From Verrucomicrobiota bacterium (GTDB lineage: Bacteria; Verrucomicrobiota; Verrucomicrobiia; Limisphaerales; UBA1319), in contig JAKLFB010000025.1 of the NCBI GenBank assembly GCA_022711435.1, forward strand, positions 24,264 to 88,263: DNA of 64,000 nucleotides, written 5' to 3'. Shown piece after piece: positions 26,392 to 35,533 of this stretch. The first letter of the stretch is position 1; every line of letters begins with the position of its first letter. A model generated the notes under the pieces. That model worked only from the letters and a program-made list of their open reading frames with translations, did not search any database and was not told the origin of the DNA. Position numbers and translations under genes: made by a program.

Positions 26392-26845
26392 TGCTTTTCG
26401 GCCGTGCTGCCGCCCGGAGTGCATCGAGAAAGGCAGCGCCATATTTGGCCATTTTGGCCGGCCCAATCCCCTCGATGGCCTCGAGCGCGGAGGCGGTTGG
26501 CGCCTCCAGCCTCGCCATCCGCGCCAGTTGCTCGTTTGTGAAAACCGCATACGGCGGCACGGCTTCCTTGTCCGCCAGTTCCTTCCGCAGCAACCGTAAT
26601 TTCGAAAACCGGATAAACTGATCCGGTGCAAGCACTTCCTTGTAATCGACCTTCACCTCGTACTTCAGGTTTCCCGTTTGAACGCCATCCAAATACTCGA
26701 CGCAGAAAGTCCATAGCGATTGGCCTCCTTCTTCGATCAAGCGCCTCTCGACCGCCAACACTTTATGGCTGCGCAAGAACCGGTTCATCCCCTCGATGGC
26801 CGACTGGCCATCGAGTACCGGCACTGTGAACACCTGGTATTGCAT
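26348..26845 (-). CDS. DGR accessory protein with HRDC domain
   Basis: A 165-residue protein between target and RT genes. The N-terminal half (about 1-90) is a beta-rich part of the kind seen in DGR HRDC accessory proteins (MQYQVFTVPVLDG, FCVEYLDGVQ, YKEVLAPDQFIRFSKLR). The C-terminal half is an HRDC domain (about 98-145: PPYAVFTNEQLARMA, EGIGPAKMAKYG), a nucleic-acid binding fold from RecQ and RNase D. HRDC proteins replace Avd as the accessory factor in some DGRs. Start ATG at 26845; an earlier in-frame codon would add an Arg-rich stretch without homology. Confidence 0.85.
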   Translation of the reverse strand: MQYQVFTVPVLDGQSAIEGMNRFLRSHKVLAVERRLIEEGGQSLWTFCVEYLDGVQTGNLKYEVKVDYKEVLAPDQFIRFSKLRLLRKELADKEAVPPYAVFTNEQLARMARLEAPTASALEAIEGIGPAKMAKYGAAFLDALRAAARPKSNEKSGQSEGGHHGS

Positions 26846-26941
26846 CCGTTTTTTATTTCGACTCGGCGGTGTTTTGCCCCTTCGCCGGAGGCTCGTCCCT
26901 CGCCTCCTTGCTCGGGGCACTCCACCGCCTCGAACCCCAAG

Positions 26942-26973
26942 CTCAGATCAAGACCGCTCTCAAGGAACTGAAC
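26942..26973. repeat. Inverted DGR flank, variable-side copy
   Basis: On the + strand reads CTCAGATCAAG, 8 bp, CAAGGAACTGAAC, and abuts the variable repeat at 26974. It is the reverse complement of the template-side flank (25227-25261) apart from the core. The target gene's stop codon (26960-26962) is inside it, so orientation of this segment decides the protein's last residues. Confidence 0.75.
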
Positions 26974-28072
26974 CTAGGACGACCCGGAATCCGAGGTCGC
27001 TGTAGCGATAGTCCGGAAAGTAGTTGCACCGGTTCGCCGACCGGCAGCGCAGCGGATCGAGGCTCCAGCTCCCGCCGCGGATCACCCGGTTCGAGCCCGA
27101 GCCGGGGCCTTTCGGATCCGTTACGGCTCCACCGGAGTAATAATCCCCGTACCAATCCTGGCACCATTCCCAAACGTTCCCATGCATGTCGCACAAGCCC
27201 CATCCATTCAGAAGACGTGTCCCCACTTGATGTGTCTTGCTTTCGCTGTTTCCAGAATACCAAGCGTATTTCCAGAGCTCGGTGTATCCGGGATCGTCGC
27301 CATAACAGAAACGCGTCGTTCTCCCTCCCCGACAGGCATATTCCCATTCCGCTTCCGTGGGCAGCCGATACACATACCCGACCGGCAGACGGCCCAAAGC
27401 CTGCTCTCGCTGAGTTAGTTGCGTGCAATACGATGTCACGTCCCACCAGCTCACCTGCTCGACCGGCAGTTCCAGGTTGCCCTGGAAATACGAAGGATTG
27501 GTGTTCATGATTTCCTGGTATTCTCGCTGCGTCACCTCTGTCCTCCCCATGAAAAAGCCGCGGCTAATCCAAACTTGCGTCTGCGGTCCCTCGTTATCAA
27601 AACGATCCTGCTCGTTGGCCGGGCTCCCCATCGTGAACGTCCCAGGCGGTATCCAGACCAAGTTCGGCATAGGCGGAGGGAAGGGCGGTGGAAACTGGGT
27701 GCGAAACGGATCCTCGACAGTCAGTCGAACTCGAGCGCGCGTGGTGAACTGATTGGGCCAGTCGTTCCAGGCATTCCACTCGATATGCCGCCTGCTGCCC
27801 GGAACCACAAATCCCAGGTTTCCCGAAATGTCATTAAAGGGAACCGCGTACGTCGCCCCGCCATCGGACGACATTTCAACGCCGACGAACACGGTGTTGC
27901 TGTCCGGATCGATCAGATCGTAGTAAATGTCCACCAGCATCGATCCAGTGCGCTGGCTCACGGACAGGTTGGCGATCCTGGGTGGCACTGCGTCAGCGGC
28001 CGAGATCGCCGAATCGAGGAAAACAGTGGAAATGACCAGACCGAGAAGGCAACCGATTCGCTGGGGTTTCAT
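26960..28072 (-). CDS. DGR target protein, FGE-sulfatase (SUMF1) fold
   Basis: Exported variable protein of the retroelement (370 residues). A signal peptide (about 1-25) and an N-terminal beta domain (PPRIANLSVSQRTGSMLVDI) precede a formylglycine-generating-enzyme/sulfatase-modifying domain (LVWIPPGTFTMGS, GPQTQVWISRGFFMGRTEVT, RLPTEAEWEYACRGG, WCQDWYGDYYSGGA). This has the C-type-lectin-like fold used by DGR variable proteins. The variable repeat encodes residues about 325-366, near the C-terminus, where binding-site residues of this fold lie. Start ATG 28072; GTG 28078 is possible. It probably displays a diversifiable ligand-binding face in the envelope or outside; the ligand is unknown. 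Confidence 0.93.
   Translation of the reverse strand: MKPQRIGCLLGLVISTVFLDSAISAADAVPPRIANLSVSQRTGSMLVDIYYDLIDPDSNTVFVGVEMSSDGGATYAVPFNDISGNLGFVVPGSRRHIEWNAWNDWPNQFTTRARVRLTVEDPFRTQFPPPFPPPMPNLVWIPPGTFTMGSPANEQDRFDNEGPQTQVWISRGFFMGRTEVTQREYQEIMNTNPSYFQGNLELPVEQVSWWDVTSYCTQLTQREQALGRLPVGYVYRLPTEAEWEYACRGGRTTRFCYGDDPGYTELWKYAWYSGNSESKTHQVGTRLLNGWGLCDMHGNVWEWCQDWYGDYYSGGAVTDPKGPGSGSNRVIRGGSWSLDPLRCRSANRCNYFPDYRYSDLGFRVVLGSVP
26974..27098 (-). repeat. DGR variable repeat (VR)
   Basis: 125-nt variable repeat at the 3' end of the target gene. Relative to the template, 17 substitutions change 13 residues: template N, N, N, Q, N around the GGSW motif have become S, L, D, L, R, and a second patch has become C, Y, F, Y, Y, S, D, L. 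All changes are at template adenines. The 3' end (GGATTCCGGGTCGTCCTAG) is identical in both copies and is the likely initiation-of-mutagenic-homology region. Confidence 0.95.
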
Positions 28073-28198
28073 GCTCACTGCTTATTCCGATCAAAAGGCC
28101 CAGTCAAGCGCGCACTTCGAGGCCAGCTCCGAGGCAACGCGGCGGATGTCAAGTGCCCAGACTCGATCCGCCTCCTCACGTCGGCGGCTACCCCGGCT

Positions 28199-28230
28199 CC
28201 CCCTCCGTGCTCTGTTCTCCGTGGTGACAA
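28199..28230. repeat. Copy of the 'ctccgtg...ctccgtggtga' dispersed repeat
   Basis: CCTCCGTGCTCTGTTCTCCG followed by TGGTGAC resembles the inverted copy at about 20807-20832. It sits in the 260-bp region between the divergent DGR target and ATPase genes. Confidence 0.5.
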
Positions 28231-28290
28231 GACTCACCGCTTGCAGCCATCCTGGCAAGCTGCGCCGCACCCGCAAATCCGACGGGGCGA

Positions 28291-28318
28291 TTGACAGCGG
28301 ATCCGTATGCTGTAATAC
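28291..28318 (+). promoter_or_regulatory. Sigma-70 promoter with AT-rich palindromic region
   Basis: TTGACA (28291-28296), 16-bp spacer, TAATAC (28313-28318). It is followed to about 28350 by an AT-rich stretch unlike the GC-rich surroundings, with mirrored 'TAATACGATATGA' and 'TAATATGATATTA' halves that could be an operator over the start region of the ATPase gene at 28333. Confidence 0.6.
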
Positions 28319-28332
28319 GATATGACATTAAT

Positions 28333-29529
28333 ATGATATTACGAGATACACTTTCGTCCGTCATGCGCGGCTCGTTCGCGCCCCCGCCGCCGCGGCCGGA
28401 GGTCGAGCGCGAGATGCTCTCCCAGCTCACGATCCGCGGCTCGCAGGCGATCGTCCTGACCGGCGTGCGGCGTTGCGGCAAGAGCACGCTCCAGACCCAG
28501 TTGATGCGCCGGACTAAAAGCGCATTCTACTGCAACTTCGAAGACACCCGCCTGTTTGGCCTTGGTCCCGAAGATTTTCCGGCTATTTTGTCCGTCCTCG
28601 ATGAGCTGGCGGGATTCGATCAACCATTGTTCCTGGATGAAGTGCAGGAGATCCAGGAATGGCAGCGGCTGGTGCGGACGCTGCTGGATCGCGGACGCGC
28701 GGTCTGTTTGACGGGCTCGAACGCCTCGCTGCTGGGCCGCGAGCTGGGATCCAAGCTCACCGGCCGGCATCTGTCGTTCGAGGTGTTCCCGTTCAGCTAC
28801 GCCGAGTATCTGGTCTTCACTGGGAAAGACCGGGGGGTGGAATCGTTCCGCGCCTATCTGGACGATGGCGGTTTCCCGGTCTATTTGCGCGAGCGGCTCG
28901 ATCCGGTTCTCCAGGAGCTGCTGCGCGACGTTGTCCAGCGCGACGTGGCCGCGCGTCATGGACTGCGCGAAACCCGCCATGTGATGAACCTGGTTCTTTT
29001 CCTGCTCGCCAACACCGGGCGGCCCTTCTCGTTTCAAGGGTTGACCAAGAACCTCGCTGTCCCCACCGTCGGACAGACGTCGCGTTACCTGGAATATCTC
29101 CAGGACGCCTATCTGTTGTTCGCCGTGCCGAAGTTCAGCGCATCGTTCAAGCAACGGGTGGTTGCCCCCTCGAAGTACTACGCCATCGACAACGGGCTGC
29201 GCCGGGCCAGCTCGCCCCAGACACAGCCTGACTTGGGGCATCGGATCGAGAACGCAGTGGGCCTGCATCTCCGCCGTGCCCATCGAGACCTCCACTACGC
29301 GGGCGAGCGCGATTTGTGGGAATGCGATTTCGTGACCCGCGAGGCCGCCATCCAGGTCTGCATCGAGCTCACCCCGGCCAACCGCGGACGCGAATTGCGC
29401 GGCGCCATCGAAGGCGCACGCCTGCCGGGCAAACGCCGCGCCCTGGTTCTGACCCTCGACCAGGCCGACCACTTGCGCGAAGATGGCGTTTCCATCGAAG
29501 TCATTCCCGCTTGGCGTTGGATGACCTGA
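28333..29529 (+). CDS. AAA_14 / DUF4143 ATPase
   Basis: ATP-binding protein of the AAA_14-DUF4143 family, 398 residues. The N-terminal P-loop domain has Walker A GVRRCGKST and Walker B PLFLDEVQEI, followed by a sensor-like LTGSNASLL. The C-terminal DUF4143 part (residues about 190-370) has a PD-(D/E)XK-nuclease-like look: YAGERDLWECDFVTREA. Function of the family is not settled; members occur widely as sporadic, horizontally moving single genes. ATG 28333 is chosen because upstream in-frame codons lie inside the promoter. It is a single-gene unit next to the DGR with no sequence link to it. Confidence 0.85.
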   Translation: MILRDTLSSVMRGSFAPPPPRPEVEREMLSQLTIRGSQAIVLTGVRRCGKSTLQTQLMRRTKSAFYCNFEDTRLFGLGPEDFPAILSVLDELAGFDQPLFLDEVQEIQEWQRLVRTLLDRGRAVCLTGSNASLLGRELGSKLTGRHLSFEVFPFSYAEYLVFTGKDRGVESFRAYLDDGGFPVYLRERLDPVLQELLRDVVQRDVAARHGLRETRHVMNLVLFLLANTGRPFSFQGLTKNLAVPTVGQTSRYLEYLQDAYLLFAVPKFSASFKQRVVAPSKYYAIDNGLRRASSPQTQPDLGHRIENAVGLHLRRAHRDLHYAGERDLWECDFVTREAAIQVCIELTPANRGRELRGAIEGARLPGKRRALVLTLDQADHLREDGVSIEVIPAWRWMT

Positions 29530-29630
29530 AGGGTGGGCAGTGCTTGTGCATACTCGCCTGCGAAGTTGGATCAGGGACTTTTCATCTTCCCTCTACCCGT
29601 TTTGATGCCGATCCACTATACTCCCGGCGC

Positions 29631-30620
29631 ATGAATAAGGGCATCAGCGTGATTAACGAAGAGGTCCAGCGCGCGAGCGCGCAGCTGAGGCCTCTTTTTC
29701 AGGAGATCAACAAGGTCGTGGTCGGCCAGAAATATCTTGTGGAACGTCTTGTCATCGGCCTCCTCGCCAATGGCCACCTCCTGCTCGAAGGCGTCCCCGG
29801 CCTTGCCAAGACGCTCTCCGTCAAATCCCTCGCCACCGCCATTCACGCCCGATTCTCCCGCATCCAGTTCACGCCCGACATGCTGCCCGCCGACGTCATC
29901 GGCACGCAGATCTACAATCCGCAAACGGGCGGGTTCAGCACCCGGCGCGGGCCCATCTTCGCCCACCTCGTCCTGGCCGACGAGATCAACCGGGCGCCCG
30001 CCAAAGTCCAGAGCGCACTGCTCGAGGCCATGCAGGAAAAACAGGTCACCATTGGCGATCAGACCTTCCCCCTCGAGGAGCCGTTCCTGGTCCTTGCCAC
30101 TCAGAATCCCATCGAGCAGGAAGGCACCTACCCCCTGCCCGAGGCCCAGGTCGACCGCTTCATGCTCAAGCTCAAGATCGGCTACCCCAGCCGCGCCGAG
30201 GAACGCCAGATCCTGGACCTGATGGCCTTCACCACCGCCCCCCCCCAGACCCAGCCCGTCATCGACGCCCGCCAGATCCTCGAAGCCCGCCGCACCATCA
30301 ACGACATCTATATCGACGACAAGGTCAAGGACTACATCGTCCAGATCGTCCACGCCACGCGCGAGCCCGAGTCCTTCCAGCTCGACCTGCGCCCCTTCAT
30401 CCAGCTCGGCGCATCCCCGCGCGCCACCATCGCCCTCACCCTCGCGGCCAAGGCCCACGCCTTCCTTCAAGGCCGCGGCTATGTCACCCCCCAGGACGTC
30501 AAGAACCTCGGCATGGACGTCCTCCGCCATCGCATCGCCATCACCTACGAAGCCGAGGCCGAGGAAAAGACCAGCGAGACGATCATTCAGAAAATCTTCG
30601 ACGAGCTCCCTGTTCCCTGA
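29631..30620 (+). CDS. MoxR-family AAA+ ATPase
   Basis: MoxR chaperone-like ATPase (329 residues), first gene of a MoxR-Bat operon. Walker A GVPGLAKT, Walker B LVLADEINRAP, sensor 1 LATQNPIEQEGTYPLPEAQ and arginine-finger region DRFMLKLKIGYP are all present, followed by the AAA lid 2 domain (SPRATIALTLAAKAHAFLQG). Such proteins act with von Willebrand A proteins, which follow here, in maturing or protecting envelope complexes. ATG 29631 begins the conserved N-terminus; TATACT at 29617 is a possible -10 but I see no good -35. Confidence 0.92.
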   Translation: MNKGISVINEEVQRASAQLRPLFQEINKVVVGQKYLVERLVIGLLANGHLLLEGVPGLAKTLSVKSLATAIHARFSRIQFTPDMLPADVIGTQIYNPQTGGFSTRRGPIFAHLVLADEINRAPAKVQSALLEAMQEKQVTIGDQTFPLEEPFLVLATQNPIEQEGTYPLPEAQVDRFMLKLKIGYPSRAEERQILDLMAFTTAPPQTQPVIDARQILEARRTINDIYIDDKVKDYIVQIVHATREPESFQLDLRPFIQLGASPRATIALTLAAKAHAFLQGRGYVTPQDVKNLGMDVLRHRIAITYEAEAEEKTSETIIQKIFDELPVP

Positions 30621-30632
30621 GCCGCTCCGCCC

Positions 30633-31586
30633 ATGATCCCCCGCGATCTCCTCCGCAAGATCCGCCTCATCGAGCTCCGCACCAACCGGCTCGTCACCGA
30701 GTCCCTCGCCGGCCAGTACCATAGCGTCTTCAAAGGCCAGGGCATGAACTTCGACGAGGTCCGGGAATACCAGCCCGGCGACGAGGTCCGATCCATCGAC
30801 TGGAACGTCACCGCCCGCATGAGCCATCCGTTCGTCAAGAAGTTCGTCGAGGAGCGCGAGCTCACGCTCCTGCTCATCGTCGATCTCAGCGGCTCCGGCC
30901 TCTTCGGCTCCGGCGACCAGTCCAAGCGCGAGCTCGCCGCCGAGATCGCTTCCGTCCTCGCCTTCTCCGCCATCCGCAACAACGACAAGGTCGGCCTCAT
31001 CCTGTTCACCGAGACGGTCGAGAAGTTCATCCCTCCCCGCAAGGGCCGGCGCCACGTCCTGCGCGTCATCCGCGAGATCCTCTGCCACGAGCCCCGCCGC
31101 CGCGGCACCGACCTCAATCGCGCCCTCGAGTTCCTCATCCGCGTCACCCCGCACCGCGCGATCGCGGTCGTTCTCTCTGACTTCCTGGGCCAGACCTTCC
31201 CGACCCGCGCGGAGATCGACGCCCACCTCCGCCGCCGCGTCGTGCTGTCGGAGATGCTGGGCCAGACCTCGCTCGTCGCCCTCCGCCAGGCCAACCGCCG
31301 GCACGACGTCGTCGCCGTCCAGATCATCGACCGCTTCGAGATGGAGCTGCCGCGCCTCGGGCGCCTCGTCCTCCGCGACGCCGAAACGGGCGAGGTCGTC
31401 GAGGTCGACACGAGCGACGACGCCAAACGCGAGGCCTTTGCCCGCCGCCAGGCCCGCCACCAGGAGGAACTCATCCGCCTCTTCCGCGGCGCCCGCATCG
31501 ACTCGATCCAGCTCCGCACCGATCAGCCCTACGCCGCCGCCCTCGGGCGGTTCTTCGAGGTGCGCGAAAAACGACGGCGCCGATGA
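30633..31586 (+). CDS. DUF58 domain protein
   Basis: Second member of the MoxR operon (317 residues). The DUF58 signature RTNRLVTESLAGQYHSVFKG...FDEVREYQPGDEVRSIDWN is complete, followed by a vWA-like fold with 'LLIVDLSGSG' replacing the MIDAS motif. Cytoplasmic with no membrane helix. The partner of MoxR in this widespread gene pair. It starts 12 bp after moxR and its stop overlaps the next gene (ATGA). Confidence 0.92.
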   Translation: MIPRDLLRKIRLIELRTNRLVTESLAGQYHSVFKGQGMNFDEVREYQPGDEVRSIDWNVTARMSHPFVKKFVEERELTLLLIVDLSGSGLFGSGDQSKRELAAEIASVLAFSAIRNNDKVGLILFTETVEKFIPPRKGRRHVLRVIREILCHEPRRRGTDLNRALEFLIRVTPHRAIAVVLSDFLGQTFPTRAEIDAHLRRRVVLSEMLGQTSLVALRQANRRHDVVAVQIIDRFEMELPRLGRLVLRDAETGEVVEVDTSDDAKREAFARRQARHQEELIRLFRGARIDSIQLRTDQPYAAALGRFFEVREKRRRR

Positions 31587-32145
31587 ACCTCCTCGCATCC
31601 ATCGCCGCCGCGGCCGTCCCGGGCGATCTCCGCCCGCTCAAGCCCCCCGTCGCACTTCCGCTGCCATGGACCGTCTGGCTCGTCCTGATCCTGCTCCTCC
31701 TGGCCGCCGCGGGCCTGGCCGTCTGGCTCTGGCGCCGTTCCCATCGACCTGTGCCGCCTCCCCCTCCCGAGCCGCCCATCCCCGCCCACGAGCGCGCCCT
31801 CGAAAAGCTCCGCGACGCCCTCGCGCTGATCGACCAGCCCCACCCCTTCACGGTCCGCGTTTGCGACACCATCCGAACCTATCTCGAAGAGCGGTTCCAT
31901 CTCCACGCCCCCGAGCGCACCACGGAGGAATTCCTCCTCGAGCTCCGCCACTCCGCATCCCTCGAGACGGAACACAAGTCCGTCCTCGGCGATTTCCTCC
32001 AGCGCTGCGACCTGATCAAATTCGCCCGCTACGAGCCGGGCCGCCACGAGCTCGATGAGATCTACCGCGCCGCCGTCCGCCTGGTCGAGGAGACCGCCCC
32101 CGCCCCGCTGCCCGTCCCCGGATCCACCGCCGCCACCGCCCCGGC

Positions 32146-32149
<4 letters not shown>
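31583..32149 (+). CDS. DUF4381-like membrane protein
   Basis: Small membrane protein (188 residues) of MoxR operons: a short exterior N-terminus, one helix (WTVWLVLILLLLAAAGLAVWLW, about 29-50), a Pro-rich linker, then a cytoplasmic helical domain ('ALEKLRDALALIDQ...FTVRVCDTIRTYLEERFHLHAPERTTEEFL'). This matches the DUF4381/BatD-C-terminal-like pattern of this operon position. Overlaps its neighbours on both sides by 4 bp. Biochemical role unknown. Confidence 0.8.
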
Positions 32150-33137
<988 letters not shown>

Positions 33138-33141
<4 letters not shown>

Positions 33142-34232
33142 ACTTCGGCGCACCGGACCGGCTCCATCTGCTCTGGATTGTCCTACCGCCTCTCTGCCTC
33201 TTTCTGGCCTGGGCTTGGCGCCGCAAGCAGCGCGATATCACCCGGTTCATCCGCTCCCGCCTCCTTGCCCAGCTCACCGTCGGCGTCTCGCTCCCGCGGC
33301 AAAAGATCCGGCTGGCCCTCCTGGTCCTCGCGATCGGCTGCATCCTCCTCGCCCTTGCGCGCCCCCGATGGGGCCATACCCTCGAAGAGGCCCGCCAGCG
33401 CGGCCTCGATATCCTCCTGGCCATCGACACCTCCCGCAGCATGCTCGCCCAGGATGTCACCCCCAGCCGCATCGAACGCGCCCGCCTCGCCTTGCTCGAT
33501 CTCATCCCCCTGGCCTCCACCGACCGGCTCGGCCTGGTCGTGTTCGCCGAATCCGCCTTTCTCCAGTGCCCCTTGACTGTCGACGACGAGGCCTTCCGGC
33601 AAAACGTCCGCCTCGTCGAGGTCGGCGCCCTCGATCAGGCCAGCACCAGCCTCGCCGCTGCCATCCAGACCGCCGCTGCCAGCTTCCCCCCCGACTCCGA
33701 GAACGAAAAAATCCTCATCCTCGTCACCGATGGCGAAGACCACGACCAGCGGGCCGTCGAGGCCGCACAGGCGGCCGCACAGGCCGGCATCCGCATCTTC
33801 ACTGTCGGCGCCGGCACGCCCGAAGGCGACATGATCCGCATCTCCGATTCCTCCGGCCATACCTCATTCCTCAAAGACCCCGCGGGCAACGTCGTCAAAT
33901 CGCGTCTCAATGAACCGCTCCTGCAGGAGATCGCCCAAGCCGGCCAGGGATTCTACCTCCCCCTCCGCGGCGCCGACACCATGGAGAGCCTTTACCGTCA
34001 CGGGCTTGCCCCCCTCCTGCCCCCCTCGGCCCGGCAGCTCGAGCTCCCCACAAGCGAATCCGGCGCCCGCCTCGTCCAGCGCCCCCGCGAGCAGTTCCAG
34101 TGGCCTCTGGCTCTCGCCCTCGTCTTTCTGATCGCCGAGTTCCTTCTCCCCGACCGCCGACCCGCGCCCTCATCACCCGAGCTGGCCCCCTCGGCAATCT
34201 CCAGCCACACCCCCGCCAACCCCAGCCCTTAG
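33138..34232 (+). CDS. batB: BatB-like von Willebrand A protein, stop touched by a MITE
   Basis: Second Bat vWA protein (364 residues): membrane helices near the N-terminus (LLWIVLPPLCLFLAWAW; LALLVLAIGCILLALA), MIDAS DTSRSMLA, TDGEDHD, and a C-terminal helix (ALALVFLIAEFLLP). A disordered Pro/Ser tail ends 'ANPSP'. The stop codon TAG uses the first base of a mobile element inserted at 34232; without the insertion the stop would read TAA at the same place, so the protein is unchanged. Start ATG 33138 overlaps the batA stop. Confidence 0.88.
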
Positions 34233-34503
34233 GGTCTGTGCAAAAATTACTTCCGATTTTGGCGGGAGCGCCGCCGGGCCCGATGCGAGGCGCAAGGGAG
34301 GGAGTGTATCCCCTGCGATACTCGACCGACCGAGCAACGAAGCAGATGGCCCGGCGCCGCCCCGCCCCGAAGGGCTGGGGGCCTTGGGCGCGCTGGCTTT
34401 GTTGCTCCTCGCTCACAGACCGCGCGGGTATGCTCGCTCGTCGCGCCTTGCCAGCCCGCCCAATCCCCTCCAGCAAAATCGGAATTAATTTTTGCACAGA
34501 CCC
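34232..34503. mobile_element. 272-bp MITE with 30-bp terminal inverted repeats
   Basis: Ends are GGGTCTGTGCAAAAATTA on each strand; the inverted repeats match for 30 bp with one mismatch at position 19. It is bounded by a 3-bp target duplication TTA (34229-34231 and 34504-34506). The GC-rich inside has no transposase and no convincing reading frame. TTA fits the TNA target of the IS1031 group of the IS5 family, so a related full IS may mobilise it. It lies between batB and the TPR gene. Confidence 0.85.
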
Positions 34504-34519
34504 TTAATCCCATTTCCCC

Positions 34520-35533
34520 ATGGCCGCTCCCCTGACTGCTCCGCCCATTCGATCGAACCTGCCTGCCGCACCATGGCGGCGGGCTCGACCGGCTTCCCAT
34601 TTAGCAGACCGCCTCCTCTCCTCGATCCTGCTGGCCGCCTGCCTATTCCCGATCCCCCTCTCCGCCTCCACGCGGGAAGCCGAACAGTTCTTCCAATCCC
34701 GCCAATACGACCTCGCCTTGCGCGAATACGAACGCCTCCTCGGCGAGCGCCCCGGCGATCCCCGCCTCATGTACAACGCCGGCACCGCCGCCTACAAGGC
34801 CGGCCAGCACGAAACTGCCCGCAAATATCTCAACGATGCCCTCGCCTCTCCCGACCTCGATCTCCAGGAAAAGGCCTACTACAACCTCGGGAGCACGCTC
34901 TACCGCATCGGCGACGACACCCAGAACATCCAGCAGCGCCAGCAATCCTGGGAACAATCCCTCCGCCACTTCGATAGCGCCCTCAAGCTCGATGCCCGCG
35001 ACGAAGACGCCCGGTTCAACCGGGAGCTCGTTCGCCGCCAGTTGGAGGAGCTCAAGAAACAACAGGACCAGCAGCAACAGCAGCAGTCCGACCAGCCTGA
35101 CTCCGATCCGAACCAGGAGCAGGATTCGAATGCACGCTCCCAAAACCAGCCCCAAGACCAGCCGAACTCGAGCTCGTCCACCAATCAAAACTCGAAGCCG
35201 GAGGAGTCCAGCCGAACCAACCAGGCTCCCAGCCAATCCTCCCAGCCCCAGCCCCAGAACAGCCCCACGAATCAGCCTCCTGCCCAGCCCGAACCACAGC
35301 CCGAATCCCAAGAGGCGGGCTCGACCAACGCACCTGCCGGCCCTACCAACCAGATCCCTTCCGCCGTCAGCTCGTCCATGACAAACCAGCCCAGCGCGCA
35401 GGAGGACCAGATGACACCCCAGCAGGCCGCCCAGCTCCTCGACAGCCACCAGAGCCAGGAAAAGGCCCTCCTCTTCGCCCCTCCCGGCCCGCAGTCCGGC
35501 ACCAACCGCTCCCCTCCTCGCCTGCCCTGGTAG
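34520..35533 (+). CDS. TPR protein of the Bat operon (BatC-like)
   Basis: Exported or membrane-anchored TPR protein (337 residues). An N-terminal signal segment (LLSSILLAACLFPIPLSA, about 33-50) is followed by TPR motifs (REAEQFFQSRQYDLALREYERLL; PRLMYNAGTAAYKAGQHETARKYL; EKAYYNLGSTLYRIG; SLRHFDSALKLDARDEDARFN). A charged coil and a long low-complexity tail rich in Gln, Asn, Ser, Pro and Thr (about 185-315) end it. BatC/BatE-like proteins of this kind are scaffolds for Bat complexes. The MITE separates it from batB, so its transcription may now depend on read-through. No BatD follows. Confidence 0.82.
   Translation: MAAPLTAPPIRSNLPAAPWRRARPASHLADRLLSSILLAACLFPIPLSASTREAEQFFQSRQYDLALREYERLLGERPGDPRLMYNAGTAAYKAGQHETARKYLNDALASPDLDLQEKAYYNLGSTLYRIGDDTQNIQQRQQSWEQSLRHFDSALKLDARDEDARFNRELVRRQLEELKKQQDQQQQQQSDQPDSDPNQEQDSNARSQNQPQDQPNSSSSTNQNSKPEESSRTNQAPSQSSQPQPQNSPTNQPPAQPEPQPESQEAGSTNAPAGPTNQIPSAVSSSMTNQPSAQEDQMTPQQAAQLLDSHQSQEKALLFAPPGPQSGTNRSPPRLPW

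Noticed and set aside
26869..27510. + strand frame over the variable repeat containing 'AQIKTALKELN'
   Set aside because: Antisense to the DGR target with no domain; the short match to the TR-side sequence is explained by the inverted flank segment.
34232..34503. Rho-independent terminator after batB
   Set aside because: The inverted repeats are 30 bp long, 210 bp apart and flanked by a TTA duplication, so a transposable element explains them better.
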